Shown: one piece after another, positions 1-9,711 of the stretch
How the letters are laid out: the number at the start of each line of letters is the position of its first letter
Position numbering within the stretch: position 1 is the stretch's first letter
Assembly (NCBI RefSeq): GCF_003597395.2
Contig: NC_133772.1
Location: 137,811,183-137,875,182, forward strand
DNA from: Chelonoidis abingdonii
Lineage: Eukaryota; Chordata; Testudines; Testudinidae
DNA: 64,000 nt
Reading direction: 5' to 3'
The notes under the pieces: model-generated
The model's input: only the letters and a program-made list of their open reading frames with translations
The model's database searches: none
Told to the model about the DNA's origin: nothing
Program-made: the position numbers and the translations under genes

Positions 1-245
1 CATTAACTCAGAGCCCTGCCCATCTAGTGTCCCATCTCCAGCAGCTGGGGATTTTTGCTACTGGCAGTCGCAGACTGGCCACATGCCATCGTAAGCAGTT
101 TCATCATACCATCCCCTCCCATCCATAAACATGTCAGGCTATCATGAAGCCAGTTAGGTTTTTTGCCCCTACTGCTCCTCTTAGAAGGCTGTTCCAGAAC
201 CTCACTTTGCTTAGTGAGTGAGGAGGAGGCTAATGTAACCAACTG
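1..245 (-). mobile_element. CR1-like LINE fragment
   Basis: The plus strand reads like the reverse complement of a CR1-type LINE 3-prime region, including the stretch around 150-215 (ATCATGAAGCCAGTTAGG and a following GAAGGCTGTTCCAGAACCTC) that I recognise from sauropsid CR1 copies. The copy runs off the left window edge and similarity fades after about position 215. No open frame is preserved. The assignment is by memory of the family and boundaries are approximate. Confidence 0.5.
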
Positions 246-441
246 ACCAGTGGGTTACGTGTTCCCCTCTGTGCCCAGTCCACAGAAACCATGAGTATGC
301 CTGGCTCAAGATAGAGGGGCTTATTCTATTAGAACCAGAGGTCCCTAGTTCAGTCCTCAGAATGAGCTGCTGATGCCCTGCTGTATCTACCTTGTGACTA
401 AATACGAGAGGCGGGTCCATGGGGCAGTCAGTCCTGTACGT
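246..441. other. unassigned spacer
   Basis: Short stretch between the CR1 fragment and the LTR-like block. CTAGTTCAGTCCTC near 348-361 faintly resembles a pol III B box, which could mean a degraded tRNA-derived SINE, but I see no matching A box or tail. Confidence 0.3.
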
Positions 442-1055
442 TGTGACAAAGTACCTCCTCTAGCTTGGTGGGTCCTGCGCCCATTGGCAGATTTGCTCAC
501 CTCAAAGATCTTCCCCACAGTCTGAATCAACTTCTCCTGTGTCTGATCAGGAGTTGGGAGGTTTGGGGTTCCAGCCCCAGGCCCTGTGGATTGCGGCTGT
601 CTATAGTGCCTCTTGTAACAGCTGCATGACAGCTACAACTCCCTGGGCTACTTCCCCATGGCCTCCTCCTAACACCTTCTTTATCCTCACCACAGGACCT
701 TCCTCCTGGTGTCTGATAACGCTTGTACTCCTTAGTCCTCCAGCAGCACACCCTCTCACTCTCACCTCCTCATGCCTCTTGCTCCCAGCTCCTCACACTC
801 ACTTCCTCTCCTCTGGCTCCCCCCTGCCTGACTGGAGTGAGCTCCTTTTAAAATCCAGGTGCCCTGATTAGCCTGCCTTGATTGACTGCAGGAGATCTAA
901 TCAGCCTATCTGCCTTAATTGGTTCTAGCAGGTTCCTGATTACTCTAGTGCAGCCCCTGCTCTGGTCAATCAGGGAACAAAAACCTACTCATCCAGTGAC
1001 CAGTATATTTGCCCTCTACCAGACTCCTGTACCCCACTGGTCTGGGTCTGTCACA
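442..1055 (-). repeat. probable solo LTR of an endogenous LTR retroelement
   Basis: The block starts TGTGACAAAGTACC and ends GGGTCTGTCACA, giving TGTGACA/TGTCACA inverted ends and the TG...CA termini of LTRs. On the minus strand it contains a TTTTAAAA TATA-like motif (about 845-852) upstream of a GATAAAG polyadenylation-like motif (about 680), the order expected of a promoter-bearing LTR. No gag or pol frame lies next to it, so it looks like a solo LTR. A target duplication is not convincing: ACGT on the left against ACCT on the right, three of four bases. I recognise the overall sequence as a turtle LTR family but cannot name it. Gypsy-like or ERV-like origin is not decided. Confidence 0.6.
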
Positions 1056-2075
1056 ACCTCCAGGAGTTTTAAATTCAGTGCAAATGTAGCAGAAAAAAGA
1101 TTCCCCCCTGAAAGGTGGGGAAATTAAAGAGAGACAGAAAAAGCTATGCTGTCTCCTTGCCATCCTGCTCAGGGTGAACTGCATATAATCTGTACGTAAT
1201 GAAGTTAATCTGAGGTTGTGTGCCAAGTGCCCCTCTGACTTTTGTTATCTGGGGCAGTCAGCACATAAACTTCACTAAGTTCAGGTTAAAAAAAAATAAA
1301 ATTGTGGTTCGCCTTTAAAAGGTGAACCTGCAGATCAATATATGGTTTGGCTGACAAATAGTGATTTTGAAGAGGTGAAATGTACAGATCATCTCTATAT
1401 TATGAGAAACTGGCAGCTGCACACAGCACCAGCTGGAGATTATACAGGGCTTTATCAAGCAAGCCTGCCAGGAGGGAGTTGTACTAATCTAATCTTGATG
1501 TGAGAAATGCATGGATAGCCAAGTCAAGGTCAGTATAGCCACAGAGCATAGAGGTTTGTTAGAAAATAAGGGAGCATCTCAAATAAACTTTCAGGCTCTC
1601 TTCTTGCTGATGTAGGCCAAAAGAACGTATATATATCCCTCAGTGAATGAAAGAACAGGCTGCAATAATGGGCAAAGTCAACTCAGACTTTGGCAGTAAT
1701 CTCTGCGTAGAGTTTGTACGTAACAGAGATGCTGATATTTTAACAAGGAGCTGTCACAAAAGATCTCTTCAGCATGGTAAGTCTAGTGTACTGGCCTGTA
1801 GGAGTTTGTGAGGATGGGGGGGGCGGCTCCTTGAAAAAAGGAAAGGACGAATAATTGGAGGATCTATTCACCTCCTCCATGCCCCACCCCCATTATATCA
1901 TAAAGGAAGAGGGAGGTAAATAGACTTAACCCAACAAGATAATATAGACGGAAGGTGGTCGATTAGGCAGCAAGTTGATATGAGAAGACAGAGTTCACAT
2001 TTCAGGATACCAGTTACTGGGAGCACTACCAAGTTTTGCGTTTGCACCAGAAACCCCCACTCAAGCACCAAAACT
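1056..2075. other. unassigned sequence between two LTR-like blocks
   Basis: No recognisable coding frame or repeat boundary. It contains a G-run near 1817-1828. Since LTR-like blocks lie on both sides in the same orientation, internal retroelement remnants are possible, but no gag, protease, polymerase or integrase motif is visible. The 60-70 bases next to 2075, read on the minus strand, begin AGTTTTGGTGCTTG, which vaguely resembles the leader after a 5-prime LTR. Confidence 0.3.
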
Positions 2076-2834
2076 TGTCACATTCCAGGGTGCAGTCCAG
2101 ACCAACAAGGGATTGTGTCACTGCCTGTCCCACAACCTGGGGTACCTCATAGTGAGGTCCTATTGTAGCTCCCAACCTGGGCTATTTACAAACAGGCTAC
2201 CAATAATCAGGTCACACCCTGAGTGTCTGTGTGTCACTTCAGCCCTGGTCCTGCAGCTCTGACCCCCGTCACACTCCAGCTTCCATCAGCCTTGGTTACT
2301 ACTTGCAGGGTGACCCCACCACAGTTCCAGACCTGGGTTTTCCCCAATAATGTGTTCTGCGCCGTCTCACCCTCTCCTGGACAGTTCACACATTAAAGGC
2401 CAGTTGCCCTTGTAAGGAGTCAATAGTTAACAGTTTTCCACTTCAACTGTAGTGACCAAACAGTTTGGTTTAAGCACAGCACTGGATTGTTTAGATTAAA
2501 AAAAAATAAAATTAGTTTATTAACAAAAGAAAATTGGATTGTAAGTGAAGTCAGGTGCCAGATATTAGAGTTAGAAATGTTTATGAGAGAAATAAAAGAT
2601 AAAACTTAAGCTAGATTTAGCTCAAGGTAAAATCCTTACCATGTTGCCAGTAACGTGGCTGACCAAATGCTCTGCTCAGAATCTCCCCCCAAAGTCAAAG
2701 GGCTGAATACTCTCTATATAGCAACAGTACTGACCAATAAGTTATTAGATTTCAAAAGATATCTCACAAGGCATATTTTGTACAAAGATTATTACAATGG
2801 TGTCTAGGTGAGACTACAGGGGTGCTTTGTCACA
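2076..2834 (-). repeat. LTR-like block
   Basis: The plus strand starts TGTCACATTCCAGGG and ends GGGTGCTTTGTCACA, so on the minus strand the block begins TGTGACAAAGCACCCC and ends with CA. On the minus strand an A/T-rich stretch (about 2490-2525, containing TTAATAAACTAATTTTA) could hold the polyadenylation signal. I recognise the sequence as a sauropsid LTR of ERV-L-like appearance. No target-site duplication was found (AAACT left, GCACC right), so it may be a solo LTR with decayed flanks or an LTR with residual internal sequence toward 1980. Confidence 0.5.
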
Positions 2835-3960
2835 GCACCCCACTATGATAGTCACTGCACAAGAACACGAAAACAGGAAGAGTTTCTGCTGACAGAATCA
2901 CACTACAGTCTTATGATAGGATGCAAACAAGTGTGGTGAATCAGTAATGCCAGTAATTGAACCATGGGCTAATCATCTGGCTTCCAATTTATTTATCCAA
3001 CATGGTAACAAGCAGCACCCTCAAGTGACCACTGAATTATAGATACCGATCTGAAATCTTCATTCTGGGACAGGAAAGTTTAAGCCTTGGCGGCTGAACA
3101 TGACAAGTAAAAAGGTACACAATGTTGTGACAACCAGCACTAAAGCAGAAGCAAATAGAGTGGGGGAAATAGAATGAGTCATCCCAGGTCAGAGCTCAGC
3201 AGGAGGATATGGAAGATTCTCAAAAATTAAGTACATGCACACAGACCAGAGGTCCCTCAAATAAGCAGTTAGGCAATACTTTACTTTCTTCTTAATGCAG
3301 TTTATTGCTCACTCTTTTTTCCTTGGTCAAGGGCAATTACAACAAAAAGACATGGATGATGAACTTCTACAGCCAAATACTTGCTAATGCTTGTCTTCAT
3401 GGAAGCAAAGTATCAGCCATAATGATAGTGCATGATGCCGCAAAATAGTTACGTCCATTTACACCAGTGTGGCATCTGGTACCCACAATTTTCAGCCAGT
3501 TGGTTTTTAATTAAAGAGATTTAAAAAAAAAAAAAAAAAAAACTTGCCTTGCAAATAATTCAAGGAGTGAGTGTCAGGTCTGCAGGATAAAAGAATACAA
3601 GAGACTGCAAGTTATTGGTTACGTTATGCTTGCGTATAATTATAAGAACTCTATCAGTGATCTCAGGCTGTTTTCTGCCTTTCAGTTGCCAATGTAATAT
3701 AGACAGTAAATATCACTCCAGTTCTTCCAATTCCTTTATTCTGTTCAATCATATTTCAAAAGCAGATATTTTTCTTTCCAGCCATAACGATGAAATAGAT
3801 TTATTAGTTTCACTCCCAAGGATTCTAAACAAATAGCTATCCTTGTTTAATTTTGCGGTAAATCAGGATTTCTGTACATTCTTACAGCTAAGATAGTATT
3901 TACAAAACTGTCAGAACTGGAGATAGGGATAAAGGTAGTTTAAACTAATAGAAGACAATG
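2835..3960. other. unassigned sequence with a poly(A) run
   Basis: AT-rich, with no coding or repeat signature I can name. A run of about 20 A at 3523-3542 may be a simple repeat or the tail of an unrecognised retroposon, but no body is evident upstream. Confidence 0.35.
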
Positions 3961-3964
3961 TCAA

Positions 3965-4054
3965 GCAACACTGGGTGTCTGGGGATTGGTCCTGCTTTGA
4001 GCAGCAGGTTGGACTAGATGACCTCCTGAGGTCCCTTCCAACCCCGATAGTCTA
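3965..4054 (+). mobile_element. CR1 LINE 3-prime tail
   Basis: Contains the diagnostic CR1 3-prime motif GGTTGGACTAGATGACCTCC followed by TGAGGTCCCTTCCAACCCCG. The copy is severely 5-prime truncated, as is usual for CR1, and covers only the last 90 bases or so. A hAT-type element has inserted directly downstream. Confidence 0.8.
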
Positions 4055-4062
4055 ACTACAGG

Positions 4063-4668
4063 CAGGGGTGAAAGTAACTTACAAGACTTACCGGTGCTGC
4101 CCGAGTCCTGAGGGGAGTCTGGCCTCATCTGAAAGAGGCATGGCCTCAAGTGGAAGAGGAGGGGCCTCTCAAGATTTAAAGGCCCTGGGGCACTGGCTGT
4201 GGCTGGGAGCCCCAGGGCCTTTAAATCAACCAGGGGCTCCCAGCTGAAGAGGTGGCTGGGAGCCCCCTGCGGCTCAGGGGCAAAATTAAAGGGCCCGGGG
4301 CTCTGGCTGCCGAGGAAACCCCAAGCTTTGCCGTGCTGGGGCTGGGATTTAAAGGGCCTGGAGCTTCTGTCACTGTGGGGAGTTCTGAGCCCTTTAAATC
4401 CTGGCCCTGGCCTGGCCGCAGGAGCCGTGGCTGAGATTTAAAGGGCTCTGGGCTGCCCGCAGTGACGGGGAGCTCTGAGCCCTTTAAATCCCGGCCCCAG
4501 CCCAGCTGCTGGACCTGCGGGTGGGATTTAAAGGGCTCTGGGCTGCCCGTGGCTGCGGGCAGCTCAGAGCCCTTTAAATCCCTGCAGCGGAAGCCGGTGC
4601 AGTCCGGTACAGCGTACTGGCTCTTGCCGGTATGCCATACCGGACCAGACCGATTACTTTCACCTCTG
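4063..4668. mobile_element. non-autonomous hAT-type DNA element with 8-bp TSD
   Basis: Terminal inverted repeats CAGGGGTGAAAGTAAC (4063) and GATTACTTTCACCTCTG (ending 4668) match for about 15 bases with one difference. A perfect 8-bp duplication ACTACAGG flanks it at 4055-4062 and 4669-4676, the length typical of hAT insertions. The interior is GC-rich and built of alternating GATTTAAAGGGC and GCCCTTTAAATC blocks: the second type ends at 4400, 4490 and 4580, exactly 90 bases apart, and the first type begins near 4346, 4436 and 4526. No transposase is encoded; open frames here are by-products of the repeat units. The family is recognised from turtle genomes, without a certain name. Confidence 0.85.
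4346..4580. repeat. 90-bp internal tandem units of the hAT-type element
   Basis: Units of about 90 bases, each a pair of inverted TTTAAA-containing boxes (GGATTTAAAGGGC and GAGCCCTTTAAATC), so each unit can fold on itself. At least two and a half units are clear, and a weaker unit starts near 4173. Confidence 0.75.
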
Positions 4669-4804
4669 ACTACAGGGTAATTTGAACTCTGGTGGAAAAG
4701 CAAACAGGTACATTGTACACACATTCTACAGAACTATGAGATAATATTGATAATCTGAGGCTAAGCAGGAAAAAGGAAACTAAGGCAAATATCTGTAGGG
4801 GGCT

Positions 4805-5015
4805 GAACATAAGACTGGCCATACTGGGTCAGACCAAAGGTCCATCTAGCCCAGTATCCTGTCTTCCGGCAGTAGCCAGTGCCCCAAAGGGAATGAATAG
4901 AGCAGGTAATCACCAAGTGATCCATCCTGTCCTCTGAACCAGTGTCACTGCTATTTGCATGGGGAGAAGAGAAGTCAGGTAGACAAGCTTCAGACAGAAG
5001 CACCTGTTCCAATGG
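4805..5015 (-). mobile_element. CR1 LINE 3-prime fragment
   Basis: Reads as the reverse complement of the CR1 tail with GACCTTTGGTCTGACCCAGT and GGACAGGATGGATCACTTGG. It is the inverted relative of the plus-strand copy at 12361-12540. Identity decays upstream of the tail; no frame is kept. Confidence 0.75.
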
Positions 5016-5215
5016 TCACAGAGAGGGTTTGTCAGTCACCAGTCTATTTTGTGTTGCCAGTTGCAGTAGTTGGTGTCTGTTTGTCTCAAATGTCACAAGG
5101 TTAAAGATGCTGTACTAGAATTTCAAACTAAAGGATTAGAAAAAAGTAACATTTCATATCTTGTTTTTGGTCTTTTTTAGTTCTGTTCTCTTGCTCGTCC
5201 TTCAGGATTTTTGGT

Positions 5216-5252
5216 TTGTTTGCGGGGGGGGGGAGGGGGGAGGGGAGGGGAA
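5216..5252. repeat. G-rich low-complexity tract
   Basis: A run of GGGGGGGGGGAGGGGGG followed by AGGGGAGGGG. At least four G-runs lie within 40 bases, so a G-quadruplex is possible on the plus strand. Confidence 0.8.
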
Positions 5253-5286
5253 GAGACAAGATCACAAACTCCTACCCAGTGCCAGT

Positions 5287-5420
5287 CCACTATAAATGTT
5301 GCTATTTGTATCACCGTAGTGCCTACAAGCCACAGTCATAGACCAGACGCGATCGTGCTAGTTGCTGTACAAATGCAGAGCAAAGAGATTTCCTGCCCCA
5401 AAGAATTTATAATCTCAGCC
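5287..5420 (-). mobile_element. MIR/L2-like SINE tail
   Basis: Contains TATTTGTATCACCGTAGTGC and GTTGCTGTACAAATGCAGAG, then CCTGCCCCAAAGAATTTA. This is the reverse complement of the widespread amniote tail usually read as CAGTGCCTAGCACAATGGGG. Related copies lie at 11363-11460, 38550-38680 and 45850-45965. I place it with MIR/L2-type repeats; the exact family is uncertain. Confidence 0.55.
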
Positions 5421-5550
5421 ACTTCATCCTCCCTCAAAATGCTCTATTCTCACATGGCTAAATCCCTATTAACCATATCCAGACAGACATCATAGATCCC
5501 CTCACCTTCAGGAGACCTACCCTGTAGCAGATACTTCCTGTCCAAGGGTT

Positions 5551-5872
5551 ACTCTTGAGGGCATTCTATGCCAAAAAATAAAAATTCTGCACTCAATATT
5601 TCAAAATTCCCATCCTCTCCAGCCCAGCTGGGACTAGCACCTGAGCCCAGCACAGGGTAGGAGCCAACAGCCAGGTCTTCTCCAGTCCTGCCCCCTGCCC
5701 CACAGTGATTCTCTACCCTGATGGCTGCCCTGGCACTCAAAGCATACTGCTGGGGAGGATCGCATGACCACTCTTGGGGTTTCCCTGTCAAAGTAATTTT
5801 TCTGCAGGGAAATAAATCTGCAGGGGACAGGAATTATGTGCATGGGCAGTAGCACAGAATTCCCCCAGGAGT
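5551..5872. mobile_element. non-autonomous TIR DNA element
   Basis: Inverted ends ACTCTTGAGGGCATTCTATG (5551) and GCACAGAATTCCCCCAGGAG (ending near 5870) pair over roughly 20 bases with a few mismatches. The interior is GC-rich with no coding frame. No clear target duplication was found, so superfamily is open; hAT is my best guess from the family's appearance. Confidence 0.6.
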
Positions 5873-6837
5873 AAATGTTTTTGTGGTCCCAGAGTCCTCA
5901 CTCAATGGCTTTTTCATCCTATAGTCCTTTCCTTCTCATTGCACAGTAGGCCCTTCAATTCTATTACCATAGGTTTTCTGCCAGGCTGCTTAAGCCAGTG
6001 AGATTCCCTACCCTCAACTTAACTAGGCCCAGCTTGCATAAATACTTCACTGTTCTCTTCAGCGTGACTTTATATACAGTACCTAGTTCTGCTTGTTGGC
6101 CAAATTCATAGTAATTAGACTAACTGTGCTCCCCTGAGCTTAGAGCTCAGCTCCAATGTTTTGAGTATGAATAGCACAATTCTGAGCTTTATTCTGCTCC
6201 AGCCAAGAGCTGAATGTACAGGACTTGTGTGTCAGGTTGGAAGTTATTCACCAAGGACCTGCTAATAATCAGGCAACTTCACCATTAGACTGGAAAAGCA
6301 AGCAACTAAACAAAAAAAAAATAGTCAATTTTCATTAGAGGAGAAACCCTGACCCCATGGCTCCACAGATTTCATTGCACACCCAGGGTAACAAATTTAA
6401 CACTCTGAATATTTAAAAAGAGAGGTGTTTTCAGAAGGAGATAAGCGAACATGCCTGTGGATACCATTATGCCAACAGGAAGCCTATCAATTGTGAGCTA
6501 TGACAGAGACCAAAGGTGATGGGTCCCAATGGCCTCTGAGCCTAGAAAGTATGTAAAGAAAACCCCAGGAGACCTGTCATTTTTCAATAGCTAACACTAA
6601 AACACAATCAACCACAGAGAAATAAGCGTGCACGCACACACAGGGGATCCAAATTAAACAGTCAGGAAGGCACAATAAATCTAAGAGGAGCAGTCAGTAA
6701 GGTGAGCTATCAGGAGAGATGGGAGAATAGGGGACATTTTCCAGGAATATTCCTTTGGGTTCAAAAAACTAGTTTTGATTCAACAGTCTTCAAGACTTTT
6801 TGAATGAAGTGTTGCACGGATTAGTCCAACACTTTGA
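5873..6837. other. unassigned sequence
   Basis: AT-rich, with no coding frame, terminal repeat or named repeat signature that I can support. Confidence 0.4.
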
Positions 6838-7165
6838 AAATGCTAATTATTATCCCTCACTGTACCAGTAAACTGGAGTTTTTCCATCCTCATTCCACTA
6901 CTCATCATCATCGTGCCGCAAGCAGATGGTGGGAATGCCCTAAGATGATAGTATTTTGGAGGAAAATATTAAATAGAATTTTCAAGATCACTAAACACAG
7001 GCTACCCACACAACCTAGTGGGTTTATTAGGGGACAATCTGAAGGAGGCTATTGACTTGAAGGACACACTGATAACACAAATTACTACTAGTGGCCAAAT
7101 GCAGGATAACTCATTTTTGGAGAATGATGTATTGCCCAACATTAGTGAGGTGACAAAGTAAAGTA
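6838..7165 (+). pseudogene. L1-like LINE ORF2 C-terminal remnant
   Basis: An open frame from 6834 to 7055 includes the segment WWECPKMIVFWRKILNRIFK, which resembles the C-terminal region of L1/Tx1-type ORF2 proteins, where a histidine-bearing WW.CP...FW motif is followed by a hydrophobic I..I.KIT segment and LP..P. The frame then ends, and a second frame continues through GDNLKEAIDLKDTLITQ and stops near 7163. The two joined frames imply a one-base frameshift near 7013-7020, in the run between CCTAGTGGG and TTATTAGGG. Only this small piece of ORF2 is visible; endonuclease and reverse transcriptase cores are absent. The identification is by motif pattern and a protein search would be needed to settle the clade. 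Confidence 0.5.
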
Positions 7166-7383
7166 CAGGAAACGCTTTCCGAAACTGACTGACAGCCTTA
7201 CACCACGATTGAAGTTTTTGAAATTTGAACAAAAGAGATATTAAGAGGTTGATCAAATACCAATGGATATGTTAAAAAGGTAACAAATACAGGTTATGAA
7301 TAAGCTTTGTTAACACTTGTATAGAAAGTTTTTGCATGTTAATAATTGGGATTTCCCCTCTCTTCCCCCTTTAACAAAACACT

Positions 7384-7455
7384 CAAGCTTAGGGCCTGAT
7401 CCAATAGCCACTGAAGTCCCTGGGAGTCTTTCCAAAGACTCCAGTGGGCATAAGA
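7384..7455. repeat. short palindromic MITE-like element (GGGCCTGATCC type)
   Basis: Begins AGGGCCTGATCCAATAGCC and ends GGGCATAAGATCAAACC, an imperfect inverted repeat around GGGAGTCTTTCC. The same family appears at 26397-26487, 42999-43078, 45330-45425 and 55068-55145. Confidence 0.55.
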
Positions 7456-8429
7456 TCAAACCTTTGATGGCTGACTAGTTAAAAGATTCTGAATTATACA
7501 ACACTACCGAGACCCAGGACTCATCAGCAAAGAACATGAAGTCCAACATAGCAGTCCATGACCGATAGCTCAGTGCAAGTGTGTTAGAGCCGTGAAGGGC
7601 CCCCTGGAAAGCAGACATTTTAGTGAGAATGAAATACTCCAGTCAGCAGCACAAAGAGCAATGGAAACCACTCAACACAGCCTGGTTGGTACCTGAGATA
7701 TTCCCCACAAGCTCCAGGGGATTAATCTACTTTATGAAGATAGGGCCAACTTTAAACTAGTTAAAACCAGACAACCATAGATTTGTATAGTTTCAAGCTC
7801 TAGGACTAGCCACTGGTAAGTAAAGCTATGTTTAATAAAAATTAAAAAAATTGAGACCTGCTTTAAAAATAAATGCAATACACTGAAGTAACTTCCCCTA
7901 AAACAGAAAATAGTAAAGTGAGCTGTTTCAGAGCAGCAGTGAAAACAAAAACAAGAAGTCCTTGTGGCACCTTAGAGACTAACAAATTTATTTGGCCATA
8001 AGCTTTTGTGGGCTAGAACCCACTTCATCAGATGCATGGACTGGAAAATACAGTAGCAAGTATAAATACACAGCACGTGAAAAGATGGGAGTTGCCATAC
8101 GAAGTGAGAGGTCTAACAAGACAATTCAATTAACAGTAGGATACCAAAGCGGTGGGGGGAGGGAAATCACTTTTGTAGTGGTAATGAGAGTGCCCCATTT
8201 CAAACAGTTGGAAAGAAGGTGTGAGTAACAGTAGGAGAAAATTAGGTTTTGTAATGATCCATCCACTCCCAGTCTTTATTTCGAGCCTAATTTGATGGTG
8301 TCCAGTTTGCAAATTAAATTCCAGTTCTGCAGTTTCATGCTGGAGTCTGTTTTTGAAGTTTTTTTGTTGAAGAATTGCCATTTTTAGGTCTGTTATTGAG
8401 TGACCAGGGAGACTGAAGTCTTCTCCTAT

Positions 8430-8600
8430 TATTAAAATTCCTGGTGTCCAGTTATTCTTTTGTGTAGAGACTGTCTGGTTTGGCCAATGTATATGGCAGA
8501 TGATTGCTGGCGCATGATGGCATATCTCACATTGGTAGATGTGCAGGTGAACGAACCCCTGATGGTGTGGCTGATATGGTTAGGTCTTATGATGGTGTCC
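8430..8600 (-). pseudogene. GIY-YIG endonuclease segment of the Penelope-like element
   Basis: Minus-strand translation over about 8430-8545 gives FTCTSTNVRYAIM followed by SSAIYIGQTRQSLHKRITGH. The AIYIGQT core corresponds to the YIG half of the GIY-YIG domain, followed by the conserved arginine-containing helix (R..I.GH). The segment lies between the RT part and the 3-prime tail, its normal place in Penelope-like elements. It is out of frame with the RT remnant, and the linker between 8600 and 8935 is split over two frames (RARRVPRTH, then NLNQILTGN). Confidence 0.75.
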
Positions 8601-8936
8601 CTTGAATAGATATATGGACAGAGCTGGCACTAGGGTTTGTGTTGCACGGTTTGGTTCCTGGGTTGGTGTTTTTGTTGTGTGGTGTGTAGTTGCCGGTGAG
8701 TATTTGATTCAGGTTGGGGTGCTGTCTGTTAGTGAGGACTGGCCTGTCTCCCAAGGTGTGAGAGTGAGGGAACATCCTTCAGGATAGGTTGTAGATTCTT
8801 GACGATGAGCTGGAGAGGTTTTAGTTGGGGGCTGTAGGTGACGACTAGTGACGTTCTGTTACTTTCTTTGTTGGGCCTGTCTTGTAGTGAGTGAGTTCTG
8901 GGTACCCGTCTGGCTCTGTCAATCTGTTTCTTCACA

Positions 8937-9680
8937 TCACCAGATGGGTATTGTAGTTTTAAGAATGCTTGATAGAGATCCCGTATGCTTTTGTCTGTCT
9001 GAGGGATTGGGGTAAATGTGGTTGTATCTTAGAGCTTGGCCGTAGACCGTGGATGGGATGTGGCTTGGCATGATGTGGTCTGGATGAAAGCTGGAGGCAT
9101 ATAGGTAAACATAGCGGTCAGTAGGTTTCCAGTATAGGGTGGTGTTTATGTGACCATTGCTTATTAGCACTGTAGGGTCTAGGAAGTGGATCTGTTGTGT
9201 GGATTGGTCCAGGCTGAGGTTGATGGTGGGGTGGAAATTGTTGAAATCCTGGTGGAATTCCTCAAGGGCCTCTTTTCCATATCCAGATGATGAAGATGTC
9301 ATCAATGTAGTGCAAGTAGAGTAGGGGCGTTAGGGGATGAGAGCTGAGAAAGCATTGTTCTAAGTCAACCATAAAAATGTTGGCATACTGTGGGGCCATG
9401 TGGGTACCCATAGCAGTCCCACTGACTTGAAGGTATAAATTGTCCCCAAATCTGAAACAGTTGTGAGTGAGGACAAAGTCACAAAGTTCAGCCACTGGGT
9501 TTGCTGTGATAGTATCGGGGATACTGTTCCTGATGGCTTGTAGTCCATCTGTGTGTGGAATGTTGGTGTAGAGGGCTTCTACATCCATAATGGCCAGGAT
9601 GTTTTTTTCTGGAAGATCGCCAATGGATTGCAGTTTCCTCAGGAAGTCAATGGTGTCTCGAAGATAGCTAGGAGTACCGG
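8937..9680 (-). pseudogene. Penelope-like reverse transcriptase, frameshifted
   Basis: The frame is open upstream of the first methionine, with PSYLRDT and FLRKLQSIGDLPEKN, then the motif A segment DVEALYTNIPH (about 9555-9588), the motif B segment GTAMGTHMAPQYANIFM and the catalytic motif C YIDDIFIIW (about 9285-9310). The aspartates of motifs A and C are present. Immediately after motif C the frame shifts by one base (about 9280-9295) and continues as KEALEEFHQDFNNFHPTI, FLDPTV, TTLYWKPTDRYVYL and SFHPDH, which are thumb-side segments typical of Penelope-like RTs. A stop follows near 8937. The truncated N-terminus and the frameshift make it non-functional. Confidence 0.88.
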
Positions 9681-9711
9681 TAGCGTAGGGCTACCTAGTA
9701 GTGAAAACAAA

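Larger units (their letters stand above)
7950..9699 (-). mobile_element. 5-prime-truncated Penelope-like retroelement
   Basis: On the minus strand the order is reverse transcriptase (about 9680 to 8937), a linker (8935 to 8600), a GIY-YIG endonuclease segment (about 8590 to 8430) and a 3-prime tail ending near 7950 that carries AAATTTGTTAGTCTCTAAGG and TGCCACAAGGACTTCTTG. This RT plus C-terminal GIY-YIG layout defines Penelope-like elements. The frame is broken in several places, so the copy is dead. The direct repeat AGTGAAAACAAA at 7938-7949 and 9700-9711 suggests a 12-bp target duplication. The tail recurs at 17837-17925 in the same orientation. The N-terminal part of the protein is missing, so the element is 5-prime truncated. 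Confidence 0.88.

Noticed and set aside
4346..4580. Regular 90-bp repeats considered as a CRISPR-like array
   Set aside because: The units are contiguous tandem copies with internal symmetry, no short repeats separated by unique spacers, and the context is a eukaryotic transposon.
4221..4724. 167-codon minus-strand frame with repeated SPEPFKS and DLKGSELP words
   Set aside because: The protein repeats simply reflect the 90-bp units of the hAT element, so it is not a gene.
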